Part shown: piece by piece, positions 37,890 through 46,966 of the stretch | Layout: each line of letters starts with the position of its first letter | Numbering within the stretch: the stretch's first letter is position 1 | Assembly: GCF_025244865.1 (NCBI RefSeq) | Contig: NZ_CP104272.1 | Location: 186,001 to 250,000 of the forward strand | Length of the DNA: 64,000 nucleotides | Source of the DNA: Arthrobacter sp. zg-Y1110 | GTDB lineage: Bacteria > Actinomycetota > Actinomycetes > Actinomycetales > Micrococcaceae | Direction: 5' to 3' | Notes under the pieces: model-generated | The model's input: the letters and a program-made list of their open reading frames with translations, nothing else | Databases searched by the model: none | Told to the model about the DNA's origin: nothing | Translations under genes and position numbers: made by a program

Positions 37890-39194
37890 TTACTCGCAGT
37901 AGGAGTCGAGCCCGGCCTCGTAAGCCTCCGGATAGAACTCGAGGGCCAGCTCGAATGTATCCTCACTCCACTCGGCGTCCCGGCCACTCCAGGCGGACGC
38001 CATGTACGCCGTACTGAACTCGGGTTCCAGGCGGGAGTTCCAGATGTTCCGTTTTACCGGTGACGGATGCAGCCAACGGTCCGGTTCGCCGGTGCAGGCG
38101 GCATCCCAGTACCCCACAAGATCTTCATAGACCATACCGACGGCCAGCCTTCTGCCGTTATCCTTCGCGGCCTCATCGAGAACCCAGTCGGTGTACTGCT
38201 GGGCATGCTCCCGCACGCCGGGATCCACGATTTGATCGGTCTCGCGCTTTTGCCTGTAGGCCGCCGTCCCGCGGTGGTCGATGACGGCTTTTCCCCCCAC
38301 CCGGTCCAGGTAGGCCTGGACTTCCGGCGACATCATCACCGGGCTGTTCCAGAAGGCCTCGTAATCCTCCGCCGTCAGCTGCCCCGCGGCGTTGGGGTGC
38401 GTCTCCAAGGATTCCAGCAGCATATCTGCCTCATGGGTAACCGAGAACAGGAGGTTCATATCGCCCGGATGGCTGCTCTCCGGCGGTATCGGTAACTTGC
38501 AGAAACGGGGGAGGGCGGCTTCAAAGGCAGCCGGGTAGACCTTGGCCACCAGGCTGGTTGCCTGTCTTGTAGAGTCCTCCGATCCCAGCAGCGACAGGAT
38601 TTGGGGCTGGGTGGTAGTCCAGTTTCGAATGGGATGCCCGTTGGCCTGGTAGGAGACGTCGTCCGTGTCCCAGCGGTGGCAGGTCTTTCTGGACAGCTGT
38701 GCCAAGTCGTCATAAACCGCACTCTTCGCACCCTGGACCGTGCCGTGTGAGACGAGCTCGGCTATCGCGTCCACGGCGGCTTGGGCGTTGGCACGTTTGG
38801 CTGGGTCTACGATCTGGTCCACGTTGTAGCCCATGTGCTTCACGTCCTCCTGGAGACGCGCCTTCCATCCCTCGTTGATGACGTCCAGCAGCGCAAGGGC
38901 CTCCGGGGTGTTCAGGGCAGGTTCAGCCCAGAAGGCCGCGTAGTCTTCCTCGCTGATGTCTGCGGGGAGCGGGTCCGACGCGTAATGCACAGTGCTGCGT
39001 GAGGTCACCACTACGTAGCCTTCCGCCCGGGAATCCTCGGCGGCCTCGGTATACGTTAAGTGCTCGACCCACAGATAGGCGGCAACAAGTGCAGCCGCCA
39101 CAAAGAGGCTCACGACGATCTTCCGCAGCGGGATGACCCTGCGTTTCTGGGGCGGAGTCAGATAGTCGGGCAGCACGCTTGGATGTCCGCTCAA
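37890..39194 (-). CDS. membrane-anchored protein with internally duplicated domain, unknown
   Basis: A 434-residue protein of unknown family. Residues about 24-43 (KIVVSLFVAAALVAAYLWVE) form a signal anchor after a basic N-terminus, so the bulk is outside the membrane. The exterior part consists of two related halves: ISEEDYAAFWAEP (about 79) and LTAEDYEAFWNSP (about 273), each followed by DQIVDP, a YDDL or YEDL motif, a TCHRW or ACTGEPDRW motif, and a closing YPAAFEAALPRFC or YPEAYEAGLDSYC. Each half contains matched cysteines that may form a disulfide. It lies 42 bases downstream of the PAP2 gene. Confidence 0.65.
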   Translation of the reverse strand: MSGHPSVLPDYLTPPQKRRVIPLRKIVVSLFVAAALVAAYLWVEHLTYTEAAEDSRAEGYVVVTSRSTVHYASDPLPADISEEDYAAFWAEPALNTPEALALLDVINEGWKARLQEDVKHMGYNVDQIVDPAKRANAQAAVDAIAELVSHGTVQGAKSAVYDDLAQLSRKTCHRWDTDDVSYQANGHPIRNWTTTQPQILSLLGSEDSTRQATSLVAKVYPAAFEAALPRFCKLPIPPESSHPGDMNLLFSVTHEADMLLESLETHPNAAGQLTAEDYEAFWNSPVMMSPEVQAYLDRVGGKAVIDHRGTAAYRQKRETDQIVDPGVREHAQQYTDWVLDEAAKDNGRRLAVGMVYEDLVGYWDAACTGEPDRWLHPSPVKRNIWNSRLEPEFSTAYMASAWSGRDAEWSEDTFELALEFYPEAYEAGLDSYCE

Positions 39195-39236
39195 CGTGCT
39201 GCCTCTCAGTAGGGGTTTGGTTCCCGCTGGGGAAGC

Positions 39237-40301
39237 CTACCGTACGGCCGAGGCAAGCTCCGGTTCGACGTCGGGCGTTGCTTCCTTCTCTGTCCGCCCG
39301 GCCCCCACGGCCTTCGCGGCCAGCCACACCGAGACGGCACCGAGGGCAAGTCCGGCGAACACGTCGAGGACGTAATGCCAGCCGAAGTAGACCGTGGCCA
39401 GGGTGGTCAGGAGGACGTAGATCCACATAACCCAGCGCGCCACCTTCGGCAGGCGGGTCAGGTGCGCCACCAATGCTGCCGTAAAGACGATGGATGTGTG
39501 CAGGGAAGCGAAGGCTGCAATGCCGTGGACCGCGTCGGTGGCTAGCGGATTCGCCAGCACTTCGATCCGGTTTTCGTACAGGCTGTCCTGCAGGCCGGAG
39601 ACGGCGGTTTCCGGCAGGTCGCTGAACGGGGCGGCGTCGTAGTAGACCGGACCCAGGGACGGCAGGGCGTAGTAGCTGACGGTGCCGAGGATCCAGTTGA
39701 AGGACAGGGCTGTGGCATACCAGGCCCCGCGCTGCAGGTTGTTGGACCACACCAGCGCCGCAGCGAGCGAGACCGGAACGAAGACCATAAAAAGCATGTA
39801 GACGCCGGAGAGCAGGTCGGCGCTGAAACCGGTTCCCAGCAGTTCATGCAGGACGTCGCCGGGGTAGTTCCCTCCGGCCAGCCATTTGTCCGATTCCTCC
39901 AGCAGCCGGTCCGTCAGGTGGTCCTGCAGGAACGGCAGGAAGCTCTTGAGGTTCCGGTAGGACATGTACGCCAGGTAGAAGGTGATCAGTCCCGCCACGG
40001 CCACGGCCAGCCGGGGTCCGGACCAGCGCGTCCGCAGCACATCGGACGTGGCGGCTCCTACGCCGCCCAGCTCCCGGCGTCGAGCGAAGACCCGGGGCAC
40101 GACGTCGGCGGCGATCATCAGGAGCACCATCAGCGGCAGGCGTACGTAACTCGGGCCCAGGAATCCTTCCGGATCCCGGACGGGCAGACCCGTCACGACG
40201 GCGGTCACCAGCATGACCACGGTAAAGATGACCGACACAATCAGGGGGACGCCGAAGAGGCGGCGCCAGGCAGGGCGGACGGAGCCGGCTTCGATAGTCA
40301 T
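39237..40301 (-). CDS. PAP2-superfamily membrane phosphatase
   Basis: A 354-residue membrane protein with about seven helices and a PAP2 acid-phosphatase core in the C-terminal half. The second and third motifs are clear: FASLHTSIV (S-L-H in place of SGH) near residue 262 and GWHYVLDVFAG near 312 with the catalytic His. The layout, with a long N-terminal region, resembles the inositol-phosphoceramide-synthase-like branch (PAP2_3), which acts on lipid phosphates. No strong ribosome binding site; an AT-rich stretch (ATATTTTTATC) precedes the gene. The duplicated-domain protein follows 42 bases on and may be cotranscribed. Confidence 0.85.
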   Translation of the reverse strand: MTIEAGSVRPAWRRLFGVPLIVSVIFTVVMLVTAVVTGLPVRDPEGFLGPSYVRLPLMVLLMIAADVVPRVFARRRELGGVGAATSDVLRTRWSGPRLAVAVAGLITFYLAYMSYRNLKSFLPFLQDHLTDRLLEESDKWLAGGNYPGDVLHELLGTGFSADLLSGVYMLFMVFVPVSLAAALVWSNNLQRGAWYATALSFNWILGTVSYYALPSLGPVYYDAAPFSDLPETAVSGLQDSLYENRIEVLANPLATDAVHGIAAFASLHTSIVFTAALVAHLTRLPKVARWVMWIYVLLTTLATVYFGWHYVLDVFAGLALGAVSVWLAAKAVGAGRTEKEATPDVEPELASAVR

Positions 40302-40463
40302 GAGATATTTTTATCCCACAATTGTCATAAACCTGTTATCGAGAGACCGCCACCCTCAGTATGCTTTCGATCACACAGGGGGCCTGTTTCCGCCGCCGTG
40401 GCCGGAAGCCGGAAGCCGGCGCTGGTAGTTGCCCGGTGGCCCTTCCCTTCCCTTCCGCGCAGC

Positions 40464-40500
40464 AGGCCGGACCGCTTCCGCTGGGCGGGCAGTCCGGCCT
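40464..40500 (-). terminator. hairpin downstream of the DsbA-like gene
   Basis: AGGCCGGAC and GTCCGGCCT form a 9-bp perfect stem around 19 bases, 33 bases beyond the stop at 40533. No T-run follows, so termination strength is uncertain. Confidence 0.45.
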
Positions 40501-40532
40501 GTTCCGGGGATCTTGGTTGGGGGATTCAGTCC

Positions 40533-41219
40533 CTACTTGTTCAGGGCCGCATCCAGCTGTTCCTGGATGGCGCCGTAATCCACGGAGTCCAGCTCCAGCA
40601 TCTTGTTATCGAGGATCAGCGAGGGGGTGCCGCGAAGCTGGAGGTCCTGGGCGTCCTCGAGGTCCCGGGCCACCCGGTCCTTAATGGCGTCCGACGTGTA
40701 ATCGGCCTGGAACTTCTCCGTGTCCAGACCCAGGTCCTCCGCGTAGGAGACGAAGAGGTCATCGACGTCGCTCTCGTTCTTCCAGTCCTCCTGGTGCTCA
40801 AAGATGGACGCAGCCATCTCCTCCTGGGCGCCCTGTTCCGCGGCGGCTTCCACGGCCCGGGCAGCTGGCGCTGCGTTCTGGTGCTTGGGCAGCGGGTAGT
40901 TCCGCACGAGGATGCGGACATCATCTCCGTAATCGTTTTTGGCCTGCTGGATCAGCGTGTCCATCTGAGCGCAGTAGGGGCACTGGTAGTCCGTAAACAG
41001 CACCAGGGTGGCTTTGGGGTCTGCGGGGTCGGTGATTGCCCTCGCATCCGCGGGAGCCACCTGCTCCATGCGGTCAGCCGGGATGGAAGTTTCCGCCGAC
41101 GGGCTTGCTTCTGCCGTGGCGGTGCCTCCCGACGATTCGGAATCCGACGCCGCACAGGAGACCAGGGTGCCGACTGCGAGCAGCCAGGCAATCAGCAGGG
41201 CGAGGATGCTCTTGCGCAT
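40533..41219 (-). CDS. DsbA-like thioredoxin-fold lipoprotein
   Basis: A 228-residue exported thiol oxidoreductase. The signal ends in the lipobox LVSC (Cys22) and is followed by a Ser/Ala-rich linker to about residue 60. The thioredoxin domain carries FTDYQCPYCAQMDT with the active-site C-P-Y-C near residue 85, an inserted helical domain, and the cis-Pro loop LRGTPSLI near 205. It probably forms or rearranges disulfides in exported proteins. The ATG at 41219 has GGAAGGAA directly upstream; the open frame reaches 41291 but lacks a start signal. Confidence 0.88.
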   Translation of the reverse strand: MRKSILALLIAWLLAVGTLVSCAASDSESSGGTATAEASPSAETSIPADRMEQVAPADARAITDPADPKATLVLFTDYQCPYCAQMDTLIQQAKNDYGDDVRILVRNYPLPKHQNAAPAARAVEAAAEQGAQEEMAASIFEHQEDWKNESDVDDLFVSYAEDLGLDTEKFQADYTSDAIKDRVARDLEDAQDLQLRGTPSLILDNKMLELDSVDYGAIQEQLDAALNK

Positions 41220-41416
41220 AGTTCCTTCCGGTGAAGTGTCAGGGTTCGCGGTTCGGCGCGCTCTGAAGGCCTCCAACGGCGGTGCCAGCATGAAGTGATG
41301 GCTGCCGTGAGGCGATGTCCCACCCGTGAAGCGGTGTCCACCCGTGAGGCTCAGGCTGCGCCCACTATCTTTGATGCTCCCACCGGATTGGACCGTCCGG
41401 TAGCCTGCAATCCGGC

Positions 41417-42331
41417 ATGGGTTTATATGCTTTTGATATGGCTCAGGCGTGGCCGAACCTTTCGGTGCTGGAACTGTTCGTTGCCGTGGTGGACGAGGGC
41501 AGCGTGGCTTCCGGGGCGCGGAAACTGGGCATGGCCCAGCCCAATGCGAGCCGGGCTATTGCCGAGTTGGAAGCGGATCTGAAGACTCCCCTGCTTGAGC
41601 GCAGCCCGCGCGGTTCGGCGCCGACGGCAATGGGACTTCTGCTGGCGGACTCGGCCCGGGAGCTGTTGGAGGCTGCGCGGCGCTTCAACAGTGTGGTGAG
41701 TTCCAGCCGTAGCGGAGAGACGTTGGAACTCCGAGTGGGTGCCAGCCTCACCATTGCGGACATGCTGTTGCCGGCCTGGCTTGCCGAACTGAAGCGCCGG
41801 CTGCCGCAGGCCCGCCTTGATATGCAGGTGGAGAACTCGGCGCAGGTCATTGAGGAAGTGCAGCGGGGCACCCTCCAACTGGGGTTTGTGGAGACTCCGA
41901 ACCTTCCGGTGGGGCTGAACGCCCTGGTGGTCCGCGAGGACGAGCTGGTGGTGGTTGTTGGTCCGAATCACGAATGGGCCAACCGGACCCGGATCGGTTT
42001 GCAGGAACTGGCGGAAACCCCACTGGTGGTTCGGGAACCAGGGTCCGGTACCCGCGAGGCGCTCCAGGAGGTACTTGCCGGGTACGACGTCGTCGAGCCG
42101 GCCCAGGTGCTCAGCAGCAATGCTGCGGTACGGGTTGCTGTCGCTGCCGGAGCCGGCCCTGCCGTGTTGAGCGAACTGGTGGTTCGCGACCAGCTTGCCA
42201 GCGGGGAGCTGCTGCGGGTTCCCTTTGAAGGAGAGGGAATCAGCCGTCCCCTGACTGCCATCTGGTCCGGTCCGCGTCGACTGACCGGTGCCGCGGCCGA
42301 GCTTGTGGCCGTGGCTGCCGCGCGAACGTAG
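41417..42331 (+). CDS. LysR-family transcriptional regulator
   Basis: A 304-residue LysR regulator. The helix-turn-helix is at about 14-60: LSVLELFVAVVDEGSVASGA, then ARKLGMAQPNASRAIAELEADLKTPLLER. The rest is the two-lobed effector domain, with LELRVGASLTIADMLLPAWL at its start and EDELVVVVGPNHEWAN in the middle. The divergent neighbour on the left is the DsbA-like gene; the membrane-protein gene on the right begins 45 bases downstream. Its last 14 codons and stop have a decayed relative at 45062-45101. Confidence 0.9.
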   Translation: MGLYAFDMAQAWPNLSVLELFVAVVDEGSVASGARKLGMAQPNASRAIAELEADLKTPLLERSPRGSAPTAMGLLLADSARELLEAARRFNSVVSSSRSGETLELRVGASLTIADMLLPAWLAELKRRLPQARLDMQVENSAQVIEEVQRGTLQLGFVETPNLPVGLNALVVREDELVVVVGPNHEWANRTRIGLQELAETPLVVREPGSGTREALQEVLAGYDVVEPAQVLSSNAAVRVAVAAGAGPAVLSELVVRDQLASGELLRVPFEGEGISRPLTAIWSGPRRLTGAAAELVAVAAART

Positions 42332-42363
42332 GTGCTTTCGGGTGGCGCGGGAGTCATTGACGC

Positions 42364-42369
42364 TAGAGT
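42364..42369 (+). promoter_or_regulatory. -10-like element giving a leaderless start
   Basis: TAGAGT ends 7 bases before the ATG at 42377; there is no ribosome binding site. Confidence 0.45.
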
Positions 42370-42376
42370 GCGATCC

Positions 42377-43075
42377 ATGACATTGGGGGATGCCGCACCG
42401 AACGCGGTCCGCCGGCCGTGGGCGTTCGCCGCGGTGTGCGTGATGGTGGTGACCCTGCCGCCCATGATGTTTGCCTTAGGCGGCTCGGTGATCGGGCTGC
42501 TTCTGGCGTACATAGCCGTTTACCTCCTGATCGGGGTCTGCATCTTCGGCCCGGCTAGGAAGTTCCCGTCGCTGCGGCAGGCCGTGGGGTTCCTACTGCC
42601 GGGCGTTTTACTCACGCCCTTGGCGCTATTGGACCTGGGCTACTGGGCGGGCGGCTGGCTGCTCGGGCTCCCGGCATGGGGCCTGCTTTTGAGCAGGTGG
42701 ACACGGGAGAACCCACTCCGGGTGCTGCAGGTGTTGAAGTTCCTCGGCCTGCTGGCGCTGGGACTGGTGGTCTTCACGGTAAATCAGCTCTACCCGCTCC
42801 CCAGCCTGGGCCTGTTCCTGCTGCCTGTCATTCCCCTGATCCGGCTGGCCTACCCGGAGTACCGGGCCAGGCCGCTGCAGGCCGCCGTAGAGATCCTACT
42901 TGCTGTGGCTACCGTGTGGATTGCTTTCGTTATCCCGACTCCGGAAGGCTTGTGGTCCTCGGCCTGGACCCTCGCTGGCGGGGCAGCAACAGTCGGATTG
43001 ATGATCGCCTTCTGGGCGCGGGGGATCCCCAGCCGATCTCGACGGCTCCTGCTACGTGAAGGGCCAATCGGCTAG
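42377..43075 (+). CDS. integral membrane protein, unknown
   Basis: A 232-residue protein with about eight membrane helices covering nearly the whole chain, for example FAAVCVMVVTLPPMMFALGG, VIGLLLAYIAVYLLIGVCIF and VEILLAVATVWIAFVIPTP. There is no charged motif pointing to a transporter or enzyme family, and I do not recognise it. The frame is open back to the LysR stop (GTG at 42332), but I prefer the ATG at 42377, which sits behind a -10-like TAGAGT and leaves a plausible basic N-terminus. Confidence 0.6.
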   Translation: MTLGDAAPNAVRRPWAFAAVCVMVVTLPPMMFALGGSVIGLLLAYIAVYLLIGVCIFGPARKFPSLRQAVGFLLPGVLLTPLALLDLGYWAGGWLLGLPAWGLLLSRWTRENPLRVLQVLKFLGLLALGLVVFTVNQLYPLPSLGLFLLPVIPLIRLAYPEYRARPLQAAVEILLAVATVWIAFVIPTPEGLWSSAWTLAGGAATVGLMIAFWARGIPSRSRRLLLREGPIG

Positions 43076-43112
43076 GGGCCCTGCATGTTGCCCTGACTAG
43101 GACCGGGCCTGC

Positions 43113-44909
43113 CTAGAACGGCGGTGCCTGTTCCTGCAGGGGCTCGTTGTCCTGATGGTCTGCTCGCGGGTCTGCCGCCGGACCCGGTGGACCCAGTTCC
43201 AGGAATGGCTCGGTGCGGTAGGTACATCCGGTCGGTGAAGTCCACTCGATTACCCCGGGCGTCGGTTGGCAGGCTTTCCAGAAACCCAGAGTCTTGAACC
43301 GGTGGTGCCGTCGGCAGAGGTGTTCCAGGTTTCCGTGGTCCGTAGGCCCACCGTGGGCCCAGTCGACGGTGTGGTCGATGTCCGCGTTCGCGGTGCTGAC
43401 CCGGCAGCCGGGGAACCGACAGGTTCCGTCCCTTGCGCGGAGCCAGCGTCTGAGGCCTGCCGGGACTTTTCGACGCCGTCCCACACCGAGGATTTCTCCT
43501 GACTGCGGGTCCTGCGCCAGTCCGGTCCAGCCGACGGCGTGGCGGGCCAGCCGTCGGGCCTCCTCTGCGCTGATGGGTCCGTAGCCGTGCAGCTCAGCGG
43601 GCTGATCGTCGGCGCCGAAGAGGGTTTCGGCGCTGATCAGGACCATGATTTCTGCCCGCGGGATAATTCCTTCGTCTGGTCCAGCCTCATATCCGAGGTG
43701 CTCGCCGCCGGAAAATCCAACGTCGCTGTCGTTCCCGGTGGCTCCTGCTGTGTGTTCGGACCCGCCGGCTTGCTCGCCGTCGTGTCCACCTCCGCCGTCG
43801 TGCCCGCCTCCGTGGTCGTGACCTCCTCCGCCGTCGTGCCCACCTCCGGGCTTGGTTCCGCTCCCGTGTGGGGTTCCGGTCGCGGCGAAAAGTCTGCCGC
43901 CCATCAGCAACTGGGCCAGAATGTCTGCGCGCAGCTGATCCGTGGTGCGGGAATCGCCGGCCACCTGTTCGCCGCGGGCTGCCGTGCTGAGTGCTGTGTA
44001 AATCTGCTGGGCTTCCGCCGCACGCAGGTGCGCTGAAAGACAGGACATTCCGTCCTCTTCCCGGTCCAGGGCGACCTTGCGCTGTTCGAACGCGGTCAGA
44101 TGTCGTTTGCTGACGGTGTCCGGAAACTTCCTCTCACGCAGCCGCCGGGCTTTGCAGGAGAACTGCGCCCGGGTCTGTCCCTCCGCTGCCTTCAGCAGGT
44201 CTGCTTCAAACTCAGGAAGCTTCGAGGCGGGAACATTCCGGCACTGGTCCAGCACCACCTGGGCGTGCTGATAGCTAAGATTCCCTTCCTCCAAGCCGGT
44301 CAGGGTGGCCGTATGGGTACTGCACAGACTGAGTGCTTCGCTCATCATCCGCTGACCAGCGACCTGTGGAACATTCAAAATGGCGGCGCACTCGGAAGAC
44401 GCGAGGCTGAACGCGATCCCGGGTTCGGGCCTCCCCGAAGCGGCGTGGAAGTCCTCCCGGAAGACCTCTTCCATGCGGTTCAGCAGGCGGGCGTGCAGCG
44501 CCTGCACCCAAGACATCAAATGGGCCAAGCGGGACAGGGCTTCACCGACCGCGTGCTCGTCAAAGGCTTCAAGGTTCTGCAGCGCCAATGTTCCGGTGAA
44601 ACCGTCCGGGAAGCCGCCGGCAGCCTCTCCGTCCGGACCCACGCGGCCAGCGACTTCAGGTTCTGTAGATGCGGTTTCTGTGTCGTCGGTGGAAGTGGCC
44701 TCGGCGTCGTCCCCGGGAATCGTGGCAGTCGAAGTGTCGGCACTCGAGGCTGCGGTCCCGGCAGGCTCGGAGACGGCAAGTTCCGCCCGGTAAACCGACA
44801 CGCTGCAGGGCGGGCGCAGCGGCTCGGCACCACTGGCCGGCTCTTCCGGCTGCCGGTTCTCACTGCTTGGCTCTTCGGTTATCCGTTCGGTGTTTCCAAG
44901 CTGATCCAT
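43113..44909 (-). CDS. DUF222/HNH endonuclease-domain protein (13E12 family)
   Basis: A 598-residue protein of the actinobacterial 13E12 repeat family. A long acidic N-terminus (1-105) precedes the DUF222 domain (about 105-370), recognisable by MSEALSLCSTHTATL, QVVLDQCRNVPASKL and DQLRADILAQLLM. A linker at about 352-385 is extraordinarily Gly/His-rich. The C-terminal HNH nuclease domain reads ARDGTCRFPGCR, then DIDHTVDWAHGGPTDHGNLEHLCRRHH (given in part), with paired cysteines for zinc. These proteins are multi-copy in Arthrobacter; their biological role is unknown although a mobile or domesticated nuclease origin is suspected. Confidence 0.88.
   Translation of the reverse strand: MDQLGNTERITEEPSSENRQPEEPASGAEPLRPPCSVSVYRAELAVSEPAGTAASSADTSTATIPGDDAEATSTDDTETASTEPEVAGRVGPDGEAAGGFPDGFTGTLALQNLEAFDEHAVGEALSRLAHLMSWVQALHARLLNRMEEVFREDFHAASGRPEPGIAFSLASSECAAILNVPQVAGQRMMSEALSLCSTHTATLTGLEEGNLSYQHAQVVLDQCRNVPASKLPEFEADLLKAAEGQTRAQFSCKARRLRERKFPDTVSKRHLTAFEQRKVALDREEDGMSCLSAHLRAAEAQQIYTALSTAARGEQVAGDSRTTDQLRADILAQLLMGGRLFAATGTPHGSGTKPGGGHDGGGGHDHGGGHDGGGGHDGEQAGGSEHTAGATGNDSDVGFSGGEHLGYEAGPDEGIIPRAEIMVLISAETLFGADDQPAELHGYGPISAEEARRLARHAVGWTGLAQDPQSGEILGVGRRRKVPAGLRRWLRARDGTCRFPGCRVSTANADIDHTVDWAHGGPTDHGNLEHLCRRHHRFKTLGFWKACQPTPGVIEWTSPTGCTYRTEPFLELGPPGPAADPRADHQDNEPLQEQAPPF
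43780..43849. repeat. 18-bp tandem repeat inside the DUF222/HNH gene
   Basis: Four units of consensus TCGTGNCCNCCTCCGNNG start at 43780, 43798, 43816 and 43834 (the last two bases short). In the gene's frame they encode repeats of Gly4-His-Asp type. Confidence 0.85.
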
Positions 44910-45061
44910 ACCTCAGGATTTCATCCGGCACTGACATTTCAGCCCCAAAAACAGGCCGAAAACGGAGGTCTAGAAAACTTGAAATACCCGTCTTTCAAAC
45001 GCAATTACCTACCCGCACACCCACAAAACCGCAAGCTCCGGAGCGGCCTCCGTTCCGGAAC

Positions 45062-45135
45062 GAAGGCCGCGCTTGTGGCGGTGGCCGCAGGTCGAACGTA
45101 GGTGTTTACCGGGCAGCAAGGGGACCATAGACGGT
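45062..45135 (+). pseudogene. relic of the 3' end of a LysR-type gene and its downstream flank
   Basis: GGCCGCGCTTGTGGCGGTGG and the following bases match the end of the LysR gene (42297-42331 and beyond) over about 55 bases with some ten differences. In frame it reads AALVAVAAGRT-stop against AELVAVAAART-stop. Only the last 14 or so codons are left; the sequence further upstream is unrelated. The rest of the 309-base gap 44910-45218 holds no gene that I can see. Confidence 0.6.
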
Positions 45136-45218
45136 GAACCGGGGCGGTAACTGGTCTTGTTTCCGCTCCGGGGCCCACCGTTCGCTGAAGTCCGGGGCAG
45201 CCATTCTCCCGCGCGTTT

Positions 45219-46697
45219 TTAGCGCAGGGCGGCCGTTGCCTGGACTGGTTTGGCACTGAGCTGGTTTCCGGCGTCGTCGGTCTGGGCATCTGCGACGGTT
45301 TCAGCGTCGGCCGGCTTGGGGATCAGGAAGGAAACGGCCAGAGCCAGGAGCAGGATGACCAGACCGGCTGTGACGCCGCCGGTGTAACCCTCGGTGCCGG
45401 TGCCGTCCGGGGTGGTGGTTGCGGTCTGCACGGCGTAGATCACGGCGAAGCTCAGGCCCGCACCCAGATTGAAGGCTCCGGCGTTCAGGCCCGGGAGGAA
45501 ACCGGGGTTCTCCTTCGGGGAGAGCATCACGCCCAGGCCGCTGAGCATGACATTGCTAATGCCGGCGTAGGTGATGCCGATCAGGATGGAGACGGCCAGC
45601 AGACCCAGCCGGGAATCGCTGCCGATAACCGGGAGCATCAGGGCCAGGGCGATCACGGAGCCGATTGTGCCGATCCGCATCACCTTGGCGTAACCCCAGC
45701 TGCCCGCGAGGCGGCCGGCAAACGGGCCAATAACCAAGCCCGCGAGGGCGTATGGCGTGAGGGTCCACCAGGCGGATACCTCCGCGCCCATCCCAAAGCC
45801 GACAACGCCGTCCTGGGCCAGGGCAGGAAGGATGCCGTTCATAACGGCGAAAACTCCGGTCATGGTCAGCAGCGTGGTCAGCAGCAGTGCCCAGGTGGAG
45901 CGCTGCTTCAGCAGATAGGTGGCGATCAGGGGGTGGGCGGTGCGGTTCTCCACCTTCCAGAAGGCGGCGAAAGCGACAACGGCAACGACGATCAGTCCGC
46001 CCACCAGGGGCCAGTTGGCTGCGGCCAGTTTGCCGGCTTCGTTGAAGGCGGTCAGCAGGGTGCCCACGGAGATCACCAGCGGGACAACGCCCACCCAGTC
46101 CATCTTTTCCTTGACCATGGAAACGGATTCGGGCACGGCGACGATGACCAGTGTGCACGCGATGGCGCCTGCGATGGCCATAACCCAGAACACCGAGGCG
46201 AAGCCGTGATTCTGCGCCAGGTAGCCGCCGGCGATGGCGTCGACGCCGGCAATGCCGCCGTTGACTGCAGTCAGCACGCCCAACAAGGTGCCGTAGCGTT
46301 TGGGCTCCCGCACCTCGACCCGCAGCATGATCAGGGACAGGGCAATCGTCGGTCCGGCGACGCCCTGGATCAGGCGGGCAAGGAATAGAACTTCGATACT
46401 CTGCGCCAGAGCTGCCACTACGGAGCCGATGGTCAAGGCCAGGATCATCCCGCCAAGGACCTTCTTGCGGCCGATGATGTCCCCCAGCCGCGGCAGGAAG
46501 AGGCAGAACAGCGCGGCGGAGGTGAAGAATGCCGTCTGGGTCAGGGCGACGGCCGCAGAGGTCGTGTTCAGCTCTTTCTCAACCGTGACCAGTGCGGGGG
46601 AGAGCATGGAAGCGTTCAGCTGGAATGCCATGCAGGCAGCCAGAAGCGCCGTCATCAATGCGGTTACATTGACGCGGCGCTGGGTGATTTCACTCAC
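45219..46697 (-). CDS. MFS transporter (DHA2-type, drug-efflux-like)
   Basis: A 492-residue major facilitator with 14 predicted helices. Motif A-like LPRLGDIIGRKKVLGG after helix 2 (near residue 70), motif C region around AGPTIALSLIML, and the central loop before RTAHPLIATYLLKQ are those of the DHA2 multidrug/H+ antiporters. Substrate unknown. It starts at GTG 46697. The intergenic region upstream contains AATATCGCC twice in inverted orientation (46789 and 46865), which may be an operator; no dedicated regulator gene is adjacent. Confidence 0.88.
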   Translation of the reverse strand: MSEITQRRVNVTALMTALLAACMAFQLNASMLSPALVTVEKELNTTSAAVALTQTAFFTSAALFCLFLPRLGDIIGRKKVLGGMILALTIGSVVAALAQSIEVLFLARLIQGVAGPTIALSLIMLRVEVREPKRYGTLLGVLTAVNGGIAGVDAIAGGYLAQNHGFASVFWVMAIAGAIACTLVIVAVPESVSMVKEKMDWVGVVPLVISVGTLLTAFNEAGKLAAANWPLVGGLIVVAVVAFAAFWKVENRTAHPLIATYLLKQRSTWALLLTTLLTMTGVFAVMNGILPALAQDGVVGFGMGAEVSAWWTLTPYALAGLVIGPFAGRLAGSWGYAKVMRIGTIGSVIALALMLPVIGSDSRLGLLAVSILIGITYAGISNVMLSGLGVMLSPKENPGFLPGLNAGAFNLGAGLSFAVIYAVQTATTTPDGTGTEGYTGGVTAGLVILLLALAVSFLIPKPADAETVADAQTDDAGNQLSAKPVQATAALR

Positions 46698-46966
46698 GGG
46701 TCTATCTCACCAATTCAGTTGAAGGCGCCCATGGCCCCAGTACGTCGTAACAGGAAGGCCTCGGAAGAATGGACGCTTGGTTAACAATAATATCGCCCTC
46801 TGAGACAGATTTCTCTGGAATGCCCTGTTTGCTGGACAACAAGGGATCGTGGGAGCTGCGGATGGCGATATTTGTCTGTAAGCGCCCAAGGACGACGACG
46901 CCGGCCGGCAGGCCGACGCAGGGCGTCTGGACTTCCGTGCGGCAGCTCGGACTGCCCGGCAGAACC

